This document shows positions 41,822 through 50,804 of a DNA stretch of 64,000 nucleotides, piece by piece. The notes beneath the pieces are model-generated. The model did not search any database and was not told the origin of the DNA. It was given only the letters and a program-made list of their open reading frames with translations. Location of the stretch: assembly GCA_002702705.1 (NCBI GenBank), contig PABH01000012.1, forward strand, positions 1 to 64,000, given 5' to 3'. The DNA is from Anaerolineaceae bacterium. GTDB lineage: Bacteria; Chloroflexota; Anaerolineae; Anaerolineales; Anaerolineaceae. Both the position numbers and the translations under genes were made by a program. The number at the start of each line of letters is the position of its first letter. Positions within the stretch are counted from its first letter, which is position 1.

Positions 41822-43699
41822 TTGCGTCGTGTCCTAATTTTATTTCTCGTTTTAGCACTAACAGGGGGACTGCTGAGTCAATTGGTACAGTGGTCTTCGA
41901 TTGTACGCGCCGAAGAACAAGATCCGGAAGAAGAGTACATTCGCAAGACGATCATTAATGTCGAGTATACAGCGCATGAATGGTGGTTGGTACGCTGGGC
42001 GAATAATGACATTGCCTGCCGCTTTTTATCGGACCACGAAGGTTGGCCCACCAATGACGAGGTGGAAACCTGGTGCGGTAAGGATTTATATAAAGAATGG
42101 CTGGCTACCGATCCGTGTGAGGTGGCCGAAGAAGGGGGCGATGTCAGCCAATGCCCTGGTTTGTACATGAATTATTTTCAGGCATTTCCTAAAGAAAAAG
42201 AGCTGGAAGTGGAATTACCGCTGCCCGATGTGTGGCTGGCTATTTCCGGCTGTGAATTAAACCCGCCGGAAAACACCTGTAACAGTTTGCCTAATTTGAT
42301 GTTTATTGCTGAAGAGCCTTTGGCAAATGAGGCCATCATCCGTATTCAAGGTTTTATCGACGGTGAGCCATTTAGCTGTCCAGGTGAGGTGTGTACCATC
42401 CCGCTCAAACCCACCGGTACCAATGGTGTACAGGTGGAGTTTTGGGCTGATTCGTCGTTTGGGGATTCCAGTGAGCATTTTACCGGTCTGGTGCGGGTGC
42501 AGCCCTGGGGTGATTTCATGTCTCCGGAAGCGGCTTTTGACAGCCAGCCCTTATATTATGTAGATGTTTTATCCAGCCAATGGCGTGGTGCCCAAACCGC
42601 CAGTTGTACGGAAACCTGGCAGGTATTTCCTGAAGTGGGTGGCCCACCGCCCTGGCTGCTGACACCACAGTATCCCGAAGAGTTATATACCACCGTTTCG
42701 TTTTATTATTTAGCCGGGATGTTAATTAACGAAGGCCAGGTGGATGCGGGGTTATGCCCGGATGAAGGTCTGCAGGACGATTTGGTCGCAAATGCTTGTG
42801 GGGTACAGACCGCCTATGATCAGGTGGTGGAATGGCAAAACTTATTTGATGAAGAGATTTTTAAAGCCGCCATTGAAACCGGTGTACCAGCCCAGTTATT
42901 AAAGAATGTATTCAGCCGTGAGAGTCAATTTTGGCCTGGTTTTTATCAGACTTACCGGGAAGCGGGTTTTGGTCAACTGACCGAAAATGGTGCCGATACG
43001 GTTTTGTTATGGAACCCCAGCTTCTTTAGCCAGTTTTGTCCCCTGGTTTTGGGGCAAGATCGTTGTGACCTGGGTTTTGGCAATATCAGTGAAGATGAAC
43101 AAGCCATGCTGCGGGGCGCTCTGGTACGTAAGGTCAATTCGAGCTGTCCGGAATGCCCGATAGGGATTGATCTTTCGCAGGCCAATTTTAGTGTGCATAT
43201 TTTTGCTGAAGGGATGCTGGCGAATTGTGAACAGGTTGGGCGGATCTTGACCAATGTAACCAACAAAACGCCGGGTGAAGTCAGTAATTTTGAAGATTTG
43301 TGGCGTTTTACGCTAGTCAATTATAATGCCGGGCCAGGCTGTTTGATTGATGCCGTGCGCACAGCCTACAGCCGGGATCGTAAACTGAACTGGGAAACAG
43401 TCTCCAGTCGATTAACCGAAGGCTGTCAGGGAGCGATTAGTTATGTGGAAGATATCAGCATGACCCTCTCCGGCGTCACGCCGACGCCGACTTCCTGGGT
43501 ACAGTTTGGCACGCCCTCTTCCGAACAGTTAACCGCCATTGCCACTGAAAATACACCGGAACCATTATTCACGAACACACCCAACTCCGTTCAGCCCACC
43601 CCAACCCCCTCTGGATTTATTCCGGGCGGAACGGCTGTGCCAACCCAATCGGGTTATCCTGCGCCACAACCCACCGTAACCACGCAGCCATATCCGTAG
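41822..43699 (+). CDS. secreted lytic-transglycosylase-like protein
   Basis: Predicted 625-residue exported protein. A signal peptide (residues 1-30) is followed by ~300 residues without a known domain. An SLT-like region then carries FSRESQFWPG, EAGFGQLTENG and NYNAGPG, the Glu and motif set of lytic transglycosylases. The C-terminus is a Thr/Pro-rich linker (TPTPTS, QPTPTPSG). It would act on peptidoglycan outside the membrane if catalytic. The start is TTG at 41822, behind AAGAGG. Single gene, followed by REP-like repeats. Confidence 0.75.
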   Translation: MRRVLILFLVLALTGGLLSQLVQWSSIVRAEEQDPEEEYIRKTIINVEYTAHEWWLVRWANNDIACRFLSDHEGWPTNDEVETWCGKDLYKEWLATDPCEVAEEGGDVSQCPGLYMNYFQAFPKEKELEVELPLPDVWLAISGCELNPPENTCNSLPNLMFIAEEPLANEAIIRIQGFIDGEPFSCPGEVCTIPLKPTGTNGVQVEFWADSSFGDSSEHFTGLVRVQPWGDFMSPEAAFDSQPLYYVDVLSSQWRGAQTASCTETWQVFPEVGGPPPWLLTPQYPEELYTTVSFYYLAGMLINEGQVDAGLCPDEGLQDDLVANACGVQTAYDQVVEWQNLFDEEIFKAAIETGVPAQLLKNVFSRESQFWPGFYQTYREAGFGQLTENGADTVLLWNPSFFSQFCPLVLGQDRCDLGFGNISEDEQAMLRGALVRKVNSSCPECPIGIDLSQANFSVHIFAEGMLANCEQVGRILTNVTNKTPGEVSNFEDLWRFTLVNYNAGPGCLIDAVRTAYSRDRKLNWETVSSRLTEGCQGAISYVEDISMTLSGVTPTPTSWVQFGTPSSEQLTAIATENTPEPLFTNTPNSVQPTPTPSGFIPGGTAVPTQSGYPAPQPTVTTQPYP

Positions 43700-43783
43700 G
43701 TTGGGCAAGGTTTGAATATCAGGCCGGGTTTTATGGAGTGTGAGGTTATGGATTCAAGGTACATCATTACCCACATGCCCAAC
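43696..43783 (+). repeat. REP-like palindromic element A
   Basis: GTAGGTTGGGCAAGGTTTGA...CACATGCCCAACAAAAAA. Inverted ends GTTGGGC/GCCCAAC face outward, the reverse of attC boxes. It is followed by TACCCCGTTGGGGCA, a short hairpin. Confidence 0.7.
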
Positions 43784-44018
43784 AAAAAATAATACCCCGT
43801 TGGGGCACAGGCAATTAACCACGATGTCCTACGGGCACAGGGAAAACCTAAGCACACGAAAGGTATATAAAAGTCGGGTTAAAAAAACCGGCCTTTATCC
43901 CGAACTCGGGCTTTTGTCGAGAGAGATGTTGGCAGGAATTAAAACGCTGTAAGTTTACCCGGAACGCGCCTGGCGAAACCAAAGCGCGAGTTCTGCTCTG
44001 TCTCGGTAAGGTAGTAAG

Positions 44019-44104
44019 GTAGGTTGGGCAATGTCTGATCACACTTTTCTCACATTGGCAGTAAACAAGGCAAACATTGGTTATCATTTGCCAAATGCCC
44101 AACA
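44019..44104 (+). repeat. REP-like palindromic element B
   Basis: GTAGGTTGGGCAATG...CCAAATGCCCAACAA. Same ends as element A. Inner GCAAACATTGG and CCAAATG add a second stem. Confidence 0.7.
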
Positions 44105-44115
44105 ATGAAAGCAAG

Positions 44116-44192
44116 GTAGGTTGAATACCGGATCAGGTTTTATACGATGGCAGGTGTGGGAATAAGGCACATGGTTCCCCACAAGCCCAACA
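44116..44192 (+). repeat. REP-like palindromic element C
   Basis: GTAGGTTGAATACC...CACAAGCCCAACAAAAAACAAC. The left inverted arm is mutated (GTTGAAT). The interior GGTTTTAT and the following CACCCCATCAGGGTACA block align with element A, so A and C look like a local duplication. Between 43700 and 44230 no gene is supported. Confidence 0.65.
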
Positions 44193-44230
44193 AAAAACAA
44201 CACCCCATCAGGGTACAAGTTTACGCAATC

Positions 44231-44878
44231 TTAAAAAAACCGGCTTTTCGTACGCTGTTCTTTCCAGATATCGGCTTGGTTATGATATCCGGCCTGTTCC
44301 CAAAAACCTTCCTGGTCTTGAGTCAGAAATTCCACGCCGCGAATCCATTTCGCGCCTTTCCACAAATAGGGGGTTTTTAATTCTTCCTGACCTTTAATGG
44401 CGCCAATCACACCCCTTAATGGATAACCATGCTCAGGGGTAAGCGGTTTGCCGTCGTAGTGGGTGGCAAACAAAAAATTCTCTTGCAGCATCACCTCTAA
44501 AGGCAGATTGGTGGTGTAGCCATGTTCCGCATGCTGCAAAACATATTTGGCTTCCGGTTTGATCTTTAACAAGCCTTCATCCAGAATGGTTTGTAAGGTG
44601 ACTCCTTCCCATTCTGAATCAAACATACTCCAGCGGGTGACACAGTGTAAATCCATGTTGAGTTTGGTGCGCGGCAGTTGGTTAAATTGTTCCCAGTTCA
44701 GGGTGAGCGGAGATTCTACCTCACCAAAAAATTTCAAATCCCAGGTGGAAAGATCAACGCTGGGTACGGGACCATAATGTAAAACCGGGAATTTTTGGGT
44801 CAGGGATTGCCCTGGGGGTAAGCGCCCTTCGGCGCGTTTTTGTTTTTCTTCTTCTCTACGTTTGGATGCACTAAACAT
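44231..44878 (-). CDS. sulfite-oxidase-fold molybdopterin protein (YedY/MsrP-like)
   Basis: Predicted 215-residue oxidoreductase. The molybdenum-ligand cysteine is Cys79 in DLHCVTRWS, and YPLRGVIGAIKG and WLRG-like WIRGVEFL are characteristic of the oxidoreductase molybdopterin-binding domain. No twin-arginine signal is apparent; the N-terminus is short and charged, so it may be cytoplasmic, unlike MsrP. The substrate is unknown. Full length for the minimal domain. Confidence 0.85.
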   Translation of the reverse strand: MFSASKRREEEKQKRAEGRLPPGQSLTQKFPVLHYGPVPSVDLSTWDLKFFGEVESPLTLNWEQFNQLPRTKLNMDLHCVTRWSMFDSEWEGVTLQTILDEGLLKIKPEAKYVLQHAEHGYTTNLPLEVMLQENFLFATHYDGKPLTPEHGYPLRGVIGAIKGQEELKTPYLWKGAKWIRGVEFLTQDQEGFWEQAGYHNQADIWKEQRTKSRFF

Positions 44879-44979
44879 ATAAGCCCTCCTGAGGGTGGGT
44901 TTGGTTTTATTCTGGCATTATTATACTGGAAAGTAGGTGGGTGTTTAAAACGGCGTAGAATATGGTGCGGCCTAACTTC

Positions 44980-45774
44980 TTATAGTTTTCGGGTGCGCAT
45001 GGCATACACAGCTGCGCCAATGCCAACCACCAAAACCAGTGCGCCCAAGATGCCCAGGAAAGGTGATTTCCGTTCTGCCGGGTCTTCACCGGGAATCTCC
45101 TGCACAGCCGAACTGATCTGTGCACCAAAATCAACCACAATTGTGTTCCCCGCTGTTAGTTCAACGGTGGCGTTGGTGCGCATGGTGGGATTGTATAATT
45201 CGGGTACAGCGATGCTGATATTGTAGGTGCCTTCCGGTTGATCTGTAAAACAAACCGCTTCTTCCGTGTTGGTCGTTCCGGTCAGCGCGACTTTTCCATT
45301 CAAGTCATTGATGCTGATTGCACCGCCCAGTAAGGGCAGTTCCCCGGAATCATCATCCAGCAGGGCGTTGCCGTTAATATCATTAAATAAAAGCACACAA
45401 ATATCACCGGTTCCATTAAATGGGGTTGGACTGGGCAAGATTGAGGTAGGTGTGGGAGAGGGTCCGGCGGTGGGTTGTTGTTCCACCACATCTAATAAAA
45501 GCTGCTGTCCGGGGATCAGGAATAAACAATCATCACCGGCCAGGTTATTTAAGGAACGTAATTGTTCCTCTGTAATATTATTTAACAGGGCAATACTGAT
45601 GCAGGAATCCCCTTCTTTAACGGTGTATAACACGCGTCCATCCGGCTGCGGTGTGGGTGTGTAATAATAGACCTGGCTCTGTGGTGCAGCCGAAGCGGGT
45701 TGGATTAACATAAAACCCAACGCAAAAATAAATAGGACCAATATAACAATCAGGGAACGAATTTTACTTCTCAT
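44980..45774 (-). CDS. LysM-domain membrane protein
   Basis: Predicted 264-residue exported protein. The signal peptide is followed by a LysM repeat (YTVKEGDSCISIALLNNI, then LFLIPGQQLLLD), a Thr/Pro linker, and an Ig/SdrD-like beta domain (GDICVLLFNDINGNALLDDDS). A C-terminal membrane helix and short basic tail (YAMRTRKL) anchor it. LysM binds peptidoglycan or related glycans, so it may tether the envelope. Single gene. Confidence 0.85.
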   Translation of the reverse strand: MRSKIRSLIVILVLFIFALGFMLIQPASAAPQSQVYYYTPTPQPDGRVLYTVKEGDSCISIALLNNITEEQLRSLNNLAGDDCLFLIPGQQLLLDVVEQQPTAGPSPTPTSILPSPTPFNGTGDICVLLFNDINGNALLDDDSGELPLLGGAISINDLNGKVALTGTTNTEEAVCFTDQPEGTYNISIAVPELYNPTMRTNATVELTAGNTIVVDFGAQISSAVQEIPGEDPAERKSPFLGILGALVLVVGIGAAVYAMRTRKL

Positions 45775-45924
45775 TTGAGAGGGATTATATCATTTTTTCG
45801 GGTTAACCACGAAAATTATATGGGGCGTACGCTGCTAATGTCCTCACCCTACCCCTTTTTCCCAAAAAGCGGTCTCAACATTACCTCCATTTCCTGTTTT
45901 ATAAAAATATTGAATTGAATACAA

Positions 45925-46011
45925 GTAGGGTGGGTTGGTTTGCCGATTAAAATCGATGAAAGGTATTAAAAATTTACTTTGTACTTTATCGAAGTGCAAA
46001 CAACCCACCAT
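45925..46011 (+). repeat. REP-like palindrome, GTAGGGTGGGTT type, left half of a pair
   Basis: GTAGGGTGGGTTGGTTTGC at 45925 pairs with GCAAACAACCCACCA ending at 46010. Same logic as the 43.7-kb elements but with the GGGTGGGTT core. Confidence 0.75.
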
Positions 46012-46110
46012 TTAAATAAATACAAAAAAAGAATTATTAAGCAGTAAATAAGGCAAGAGATTTCAGAATCAATCTGAATTTTGTATCATAAAAAAAATCC
46101 CTCTGTTTTT

Positions 46111-46195
46111 ATGGTGGGTTGTTTGCAGCTTATTTCAATGCAGGCTTTTTTGTCCTTATTCAGTATCCTCTTTTTCGCAAACCAACCCACCCTAC
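46111..46195 (-). repeat. REP-like palindrome, right half of a pair
   Basis: ATGGTGGGTTGTTTGC...GCAAACCAACCCACCCTAC. It is the inverted counterpart of the element at 45925, 99 bp away, forming a BIME-like pair. The rest of 45775-46335 holds only AT-rich sequence and the purA promoter. Confidence 0.75.
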
Positions 46196-46267
46196 TATGC
46201 TCTTAATCGTGGATCAGTTAATTTCATTCGGGAAAAATTTGGATGGGTAACTTTTCACTTTCAAGTC

Positions 46268-46296
46268 TTGTTCAGACCATTATCGGTCGGTATAAT
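46268..46296 (+). promoter_or_regulatory. sigma-70-type promoter of purA
   Basis: TTGTTC (46268-46273), 17 bp, then TATAAT (46291-46296). The predicted start of transcription (~46303) lies 33 bp before ATG 46336, confirming that start. Confidence 0.8.
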
Positions 46297-46335
46297 ATCC
46301 TTGTTCGGAAAACACTGGCAAAAAAGGAGTTTTGC

Positions 46336-47640
46336 ATGCCGCTTAATATATTGGTCGGTACACAATGGGGAGACGAAGGCAAAGGGCGGATTGTCGACTT
46401 ATTATCCGCAGAATCCGATTATGTGGTGCGTTACAATGGCGGCGATAATGCCGGCCATACGGTCACCGTTGGGGATGAGACCTTTAAATTACATCTAATC
46501 CCTTCCGGTATTGTGCACAAACATACTATCGGTGCGCTGGGGAATGGCCTGGTGATTAATCCAAAATCACTATTAGCGGAAATGGAAATGTTAAAAGAGG
46601 CGGGGATTGATATCTCCCCGCAGCGATTGCAGATCAGTTATGCAGCTCATTTGATCACCCCTGGTCATATTGCCCTGGATCGGGCTCGTGAAGCGGCGCG
46701 CGGTACAGGTCAAATTGGCACCACCGGGCGCGGCATTGGCCCAGCCTATACCGATAAGGCCAGCCGCAATGGCTTGCGGGTATTCGACTTGTTGGATGAA
46801 AAAAACCTCGCTGAAAAATTAAAAACCCATCTGGATCAGGTTAATCACCGATTAAGCAGCATCTACCAGACCGGTACACTCGATGAAAAGGAAATCATTC
46901 AAGAGTTCATGGAATATGCCCGGGTTTTAAAGCCTTATATTGTGGATGTAGCCGCAACGTTAACCGAAGCCTTATCAGCCCAAAAAATGGTGCTGGCTGA
47001 AGGGGCGCAGGGCATCTTGTTGGATATTGATCACGGTAGTTACCCTTATGTTACCAGTTCAAATGTCACCGCTACCGGCGTTTTCACCGGATTGGGGATT
47101 GGTATTTGTCCGGTGGAACGAGTGATTGGTGCCACCAAAGCATTTCAATCCCGGGTAGGAGCGGGTCCTTTCCCGACGGAATTGGAGGGAGAACAAGCCA
47201 ACCGTTTACGCGGTACGGGCAGTAACCCTTGGGATGAATTTGGTACCACTACCGGCCGTCCGCGGCGCGTGGGCTGGCTGGATGGTGTGTTATTAAGATA
47301 TGCTGTGCGATTAAACGGCCTGACCGAATTGGTACTTACCAAGATGGACGTATTAAGCGGGCTGCCTGAGATCCAGGTTTGTACAGCCTACCGGGCAGTG
47401 GATGGAAAAACGTACGAAATTCCGCCGATGGGTGTAACGACCCTGGAAACCTACCAACCGATTTACGAAACCTTACCCGGCTGGCAAGAAGATTTAATGC
47501 GTGTGCGCCGGTGGGAAGATTTACCCCAGGCAGCGCAGGCTTATATTCGTTTTGTGGAAAAAATGAGCGGCGTTCCGGTGTGTCTGGCATCGGTAGGGCC
47601 GGAGCGCAGCCAGGTGGTGGAAGTGCCGCGTGACGCTTAA
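46336..47640 (+). CDS. purA: adenylosuccinate synthetase
   Basis: Predicted 434-residue enzyme of purine synthesis: IMP + aspartate + GTP to adenylosuccinate. The N-terminus NILVGTQWGDEGKGRIVDLL is diagnostic, with later GTTGRGIGPAYTDKASR and NVTATGVFTGLGI. Start at ATG 46336 behind AAGGAG; an upstream in-frame start at 46243 lies before the promoter. Full length. Its end overlaps the next lipoprotein gene by 11 bp. Confidence 0.97.
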   Translation: MPLNILVGTQWGDEGKGRIVDLLSAESDYVVRYNGGDNAGHTVTVGDETFKLHLIPSGIVHKHTIGALGNGLVINPKSLLAEMEMLKEAGIDISPQRLQISYAAHLITPGHIALDRAREAARGTGQIGTTGRGIGPAYTDKASRNGLRVFDLLDEKNLAEKLKTHLDQVNHRLSSIYQTGTLDEKEIIQEFMEYARVLKPYIVDVAATLTEALSAQKMVLAEGAQGILLDIDHGSYPYVTSSNVTATGVFTGLGIGICPVERVIGATKAFQSRVGAGPFPTELEGEQANRLRGTGSNPWDEFGTTTGRPRRVGWLDGVLLRYAVRLNGLTELVLTKMDVLSGLPEIQVCTAYRAVDGKTYEIPPMGVTTLETYQPIYETLPGWQEDLMRVRRWEDLPQAAQAYIRFVEKMSGVPVCLASVGPERSQVVEVPRDA

Positions 47641-48442
47641 CTGGAAACGTTGGCTGAGTTTGGTTTTTATAGGTGTTCTGACCGCGTGTAGTGGTTTGGC
47701 ACCCAGTCCAACACCGCAGCCGCCGACACCCACCATTACCCAAACGCCAACCATTACCCCGACCATAATTTGGTTTCCGCCAACAGAAACGCCGCAGCCC
47801 CTTCCAACCCGTGTACTGGAACCAACTCCCAATTTGCGCCCTGCACAGGGGAATATTTTATTGGAAGATGCCTTTTCCAAAGCGGAACAGTGGATTACAG
47901 GAACGCTGGCAGCGGGAAATATGGCCGTCAGTAACCAATCGCTCACCCTGGCGGTTCAGCAGTCAAAGGCATCGCTGCAAACCTACCGCTTAACAAATGA
48001 AGTCTATGGTGATTTTTACCTTTCGGTTGATGCATCTCCCAGTTTGTGCCGGGGAGAAGATACGTATGGGATTTTGTTCCGGCTGAATTCCCAATGGGAT
48101 TATTATCGTTTTTTGATACGTTGTGACGGATACGCCCGGGTAGAACGCGTTCGGAACAGCCAGACCGTGTTAATGGAGGATTGGGTATTTGTAGGGGGCA
48201 ACACGGGTGCTTTGGCAAACGTTAATTTAGGGGTCTGGGCGTATGGCAGTGAGATGCGTTTTTTTGTAAATGATTTTTATTTATTCACGACCAACGATCC
48301 GGTGTTTATTAATGGCCAGGTTGGCTTTTTTGCACGGTCGATTGGGGAAGATGCGTTAACCGTTACATATAAAAACCTGACTATTCGCGCCTTGAATCCA
48401 TCAGAAATTCCGCCCACACCGACCTGGACGCCGCTGCCTTAA
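47630..48442 (+). CDS. lipoprotein with concanavalin-like (LamG-type) domain
   Basis: Predicted 270-residue lipoprotein. The signal ends with a GVLTAC lipobox, followed by a Thr/Pro-rich spacer and a ~170-residue jelly-roll-like domain (VYGDFYLSVDASPS, YGILFRLNSQWDYYRFLIR, VNLGVWAYGSEMRFFVNDFYL). This pattern resembles 3-keto-disaccharide hydrolase/LamG-like domains of cell-surface proteins. Overlap with purA suggests co-translation but no obvious shared function. Confidence 0.8.
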   Translation: MTLNWKRWLSLVFIGVLTACSGLAPSPTPQPPTPTITQTPTITPTIIWFPPTETPQPLPTRVLEPTPNLRPAQGNILLEDAFSKAEQWITGTLAAGNMAVSNQSLTLAVQQSKASLQTYRLTNEVYGDFYLSVDASPSLCRGEDTYGILFRLNSQWDYYRFLIRCDGYARVERVRNSQTVLMEDWVFVGGNTGALANVNLGVWAYGSEMRFFVNDFYLFTTNDPVFINGQVGFFARSIGEDALTVTYKNLTIRALNPSEIPPTPTWTPLP

Positions 48443-48755
48443 AAGGTGAGAGATTGATCACCAGTAAGGTGTCATGAGAGCAGAAACATGGCTTTACGAA
48501 TGATCCGATTGGGTTATTTTTGTTGTGCCCGCGGCATGGTAGGATGGTTTTTATCGGGCGTATTTGTTAACAAATCAGCTTTTTATGGATTTTTGCCTAA
48601 CCTCACTTATGGACAGGATGAAAGTCATTAGTTTGTTAAATAAATCACAAATGGGTCTTGAAATCAAAGTTGGTTTGATGTAGACTATACAATGACGGAG
48701 ATTGTTCGATTTTTAAACGGAACTTAAGAACAAATCCGGTGTTTTTATAAAAAAC

Positions 48756-48775
48756 GTTCTGAAACAATTCAGAAC
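48756..48775 (+). other. perfect hairpin upstream of the carboxyltransferase
   Basis: GTTCTGAA-ACAA-TTCAGAAC, an 8-bp perfect stem in the 432-bp gap between genes. No T run follows. Confidence 0.5.
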
Positions 48776-48820
48776 TTTATGTTTTGCCCAGACATCTACC
48801 CATATCTGTTTGCTCATGCC

Positions 48821-48853
48821 CCCCGCAAAATTGCATGTGCCGGGGTTTCTTTT
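48821..48853 (+). terminator. terminator-like structure before the ribosome site
   Basis: CCCCG (from 48821) pairs with CGGGG (48841-48845) and is followed by TTTCTTTTT. It ends about 10 bp before AAGGAGG of the carboxyltransferase gene, where a terminator could act as an attenuator. Confidence 0.45.
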
Positions 48854-48875
48854 TGCATGTCTTAAGGAGGATGCT

Positions 48876-50420
48876 GTGAAAAATACCATTCATTTCCACG
48901 ATGTAACCTTACGCGACGGTCAACAAAGTCTGGCAGCCACACGAATGACAACCGAACAAACTTTACGCGTTTTACCCTTGATTGACCAGGCTGGGTTTGA
49001 CTCGATTGAATTATGGGGAGGCGCCACCCTGGATGCCTGTTTACGTTTTTTAGATGAAGATCCCTGGGAACGTTTAGAAAGTTATGCAACCCAATTACGG
49101 AATCCGAAAAAGATTCAAGCCCTGCTGCGTGGGCAAAACTTATTCGCCTACCAGCCATTTCCCGATGATCTGGTGGTTTCGTTTGTAAAACAAGCCATCT
49201 TCAGCGGCGTGGGCACGATGCGTATCTTTGACGCATTAAACGATGGCCGTAATTTGCAAACGGCCATGTTGGCAGCGAAAGCGTATGGTGGCACGGTAGA
49301 AGCAGCCATTTCTTTCACCACCAGCCCGGTGCATACCGAAGATTATTTCATCCAGTACGCCACCCAATTGGTGCAGGATGGCGCTGACCGCATTTGTTTA
49401 AAAGATATGGCTGGTTTGTTACATCCCAAGGCTGCCCTGCATCTTTTACCCGCCCTGCGAAAAGCCGTCTCTGTGCCGATCACATTACACACCCACAGCA
49501 CGACAGGGGTTAGTTTATTAAATGGCATTATCGCCATGTTATCCGGAATCGACGCGATAGACACCGGTATCACCCCCTTTGCCGGGGGTAGTGCATTGCC
49601 GCCGGTTGAAATTTTAATGGTGTTCGCAGAAGCGATAGGTTTGGAGCACGGCCTGGATAAGGATTCCATTCTGTTGGCGCAGAAAGAATTATTTAAGATT
49701 GGGTTTGAACTGGAAGCCGTTAACCCCTATATCGGAAAGTATTACCAACCCTTATCCTTTGAACAAATAAACCGCGGATTGGTTGAAAAGATTTTACAGC
49801 TGGTGACCAGCCATGATGAAGTCGCGGTTGAAGAAGCGCTTACCCTGTGCCGCCAATTGACGGCTTCATTGGGTTTTCCGCCCTATGATGACCGCATTTT
49901 TTCGGCACAGATTCCCGGCGGGATGTTAACCAATTTACAATCCCAGTTAAAACAAATGGGTTCTGCAAATGTTATGGAAGCTGTCATGTTAGAAATTCCG
50001 CGTGTCCGGGCTGATGTGGGTTATGTGCCTTTGGTGACCCCTACCAGCCAAATCGTTGGTTCTCAGGCAGCCTATAACGTCATCAATGGATCTCGTTACA
50101 GTTTTGTTTCCAATGAATTCCGTATGTTGTTACGCGGCGAGTTTGGCCGCACCCCTGTTTCCCCCAACCCGGATTTTGTGCGCAGTATTTTGGGAAACAC
50201 TGATGAACCCTTAAAATACCGCCCTGCGACTTACCTAAAACCGGTCTTGGAAGATTCTTATCATCTGCCTTATGTTCAGAGCCATAAAGACTTGCTGCTG
50301 CACCTTATGTTAGGTCCCGCTGCGGATGAATACCTGAAACGGCATCGTAAATCCAAAAAAGACCAGTATGCTTTTTTGCAAGATATGGATGAAGAAGCCA
50401 TTGCGTATGTAAGTGGATAA
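48876..50420 (+). CDS. biotin-dependent carboxyltransferase subunit (pyruvate carboxylase B / oxaloacetate decarboxylase alpha-like)
   Basis: Predicted 514-residue enzyme. The N-terminal HMGL-like TIM barrel has HFHDVTLRDGQQSLAATRM, FDSIELWGGATLDAC, ICLKDMAGLLHP and TLHTHSTTGVS, the metal site and biotin-carboxyl transfer residues. The C-terminal conserved carboxylase domain follows from ~320. No biotinyl-lysine (AMKM) is present, so a separate carrier subunit is needed. GTG start at 48876 behind AAGGAGG. The exact acceptor (pyruvate or other) is not certain. Confidence 0.9.
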   Translation: MKNTIHFHDVTLRDGQQSLAATRMTTEQTLRVLPLIDQAGFDSIELWGGATLDACLRFLDEDPWERLESYATQLRNPKKIQALLRGQNLFAYQPFPDDLVVSFVKQAIFSGVGTMRIFDALNDGRNLQTAMLAAKAYGGTVEAAISFTTSPVHTEDYFIQYATQLVQDGADRICLKDMAGLLHPKAALHLLPALRKAVSVPITLHTHSTTGVSLLNGIIAMLSGIDAIDTGITPFAGGSALPPVEILMVFAEAIGLEHGLDKDSILLAQKELFKIGFELEAVNPYIGKYYQPLSFEQINRGLVEKILQLVTSHDEVAVEEALTLCRQLTASLGFPPYDDRIFSAQIPGGMLTNLQSQLKQMGSANVMEAVMLEIPRVRADVGYVPLVTPTSQIVGSQAAYNVINGSRYSFVSNEFRMLLRGEFGRTPVSPNPDFVRSILGNTDEPLKYRPATYLKPVLEDSYHLPYVQSHKDLLLHLMLGPAADEYLKRHRKSKKDQYAFLQDMDEEAIAYVSG

Positions 50421-50482
50421 ACCGATAAAAAAGGCACGGATCCAATTTAAAAAAGGGAATAAAACTTTTTTGTAGGGTTGGA

Positions 50483-50779
50483 TTAACCTGTGACCCAATC
50501 CGCCAGGAAAGGTTGGTGTTTGACCGGTTCAAATTCTACAAAGGTATATTCGGCAACCTTGTTTAAGAGATAAGGATCATTGGCGAAAAATGACTGGAGT
50601 GTTTCCAATGACTCTGCTCTTGCAACTACCAGACCGCCGGTTTTGGGGTTCTTTGGGCCGGAGCATAATAAGTATCCAGCCTCATAACCGGTTTGTAAAA
50701 AGGCTCGGTGGAGGGGCAGAATTTCCGCCAGTTGTTCAACGGGGAGCAGGTAGTCGATATTTACTAAAAAATGTTTCAT
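50483..50779 (-). CDS. YciI-like protein
   Basis: Predicted 98-residue ferredoxin-like fold protein. MKHFLVNIDYLLPVEQLAEI, HRAFLQTGY and GGLVVARAES, FFANDPYL are typical of the YciI family. The conserved His22 (LPLHRAF) and Asp are in place. Biochemical role unknown. It is followed closely by the HTH gene upstream in the same direction (25 bp). Confidence 0.85.
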   Translation of the reverse strand: MKHFLVNIDYLLPVEQLAEILPLHRAFLQTGYEAGYLLCSGPKNPKTGGLVVARAESLETLQSFFANDPYLLNKVAEYTFVEFEPVKHQPFLADWVTG

Positions 50780-50804
50780 TTTTCACCTTTGTACGTGAAA
50801 AGGG

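Noticed and set aside
41822-43699. Thr/Pro-rich tails as DNA tandem repeats
   Set aside because: These are low-complexity protein linkers found in several exported proteins here, with no regular DNA period.
43696-44192. attC sites outside the cassette array
   Set aside because: The GTTGGGC and GCCCAAC ends resemble attC boxes, but their order is reversed (GTTRRRY first, RYYYAAC last on either strand). They also lie between ordinary genes and match a REP-like family.
46243-46335. Longer N-terminus for purA
   Set aside because: The promoter -35/-10 lies inside this stretch, and the canonical protein start follows a strong ribosome site at 46336.
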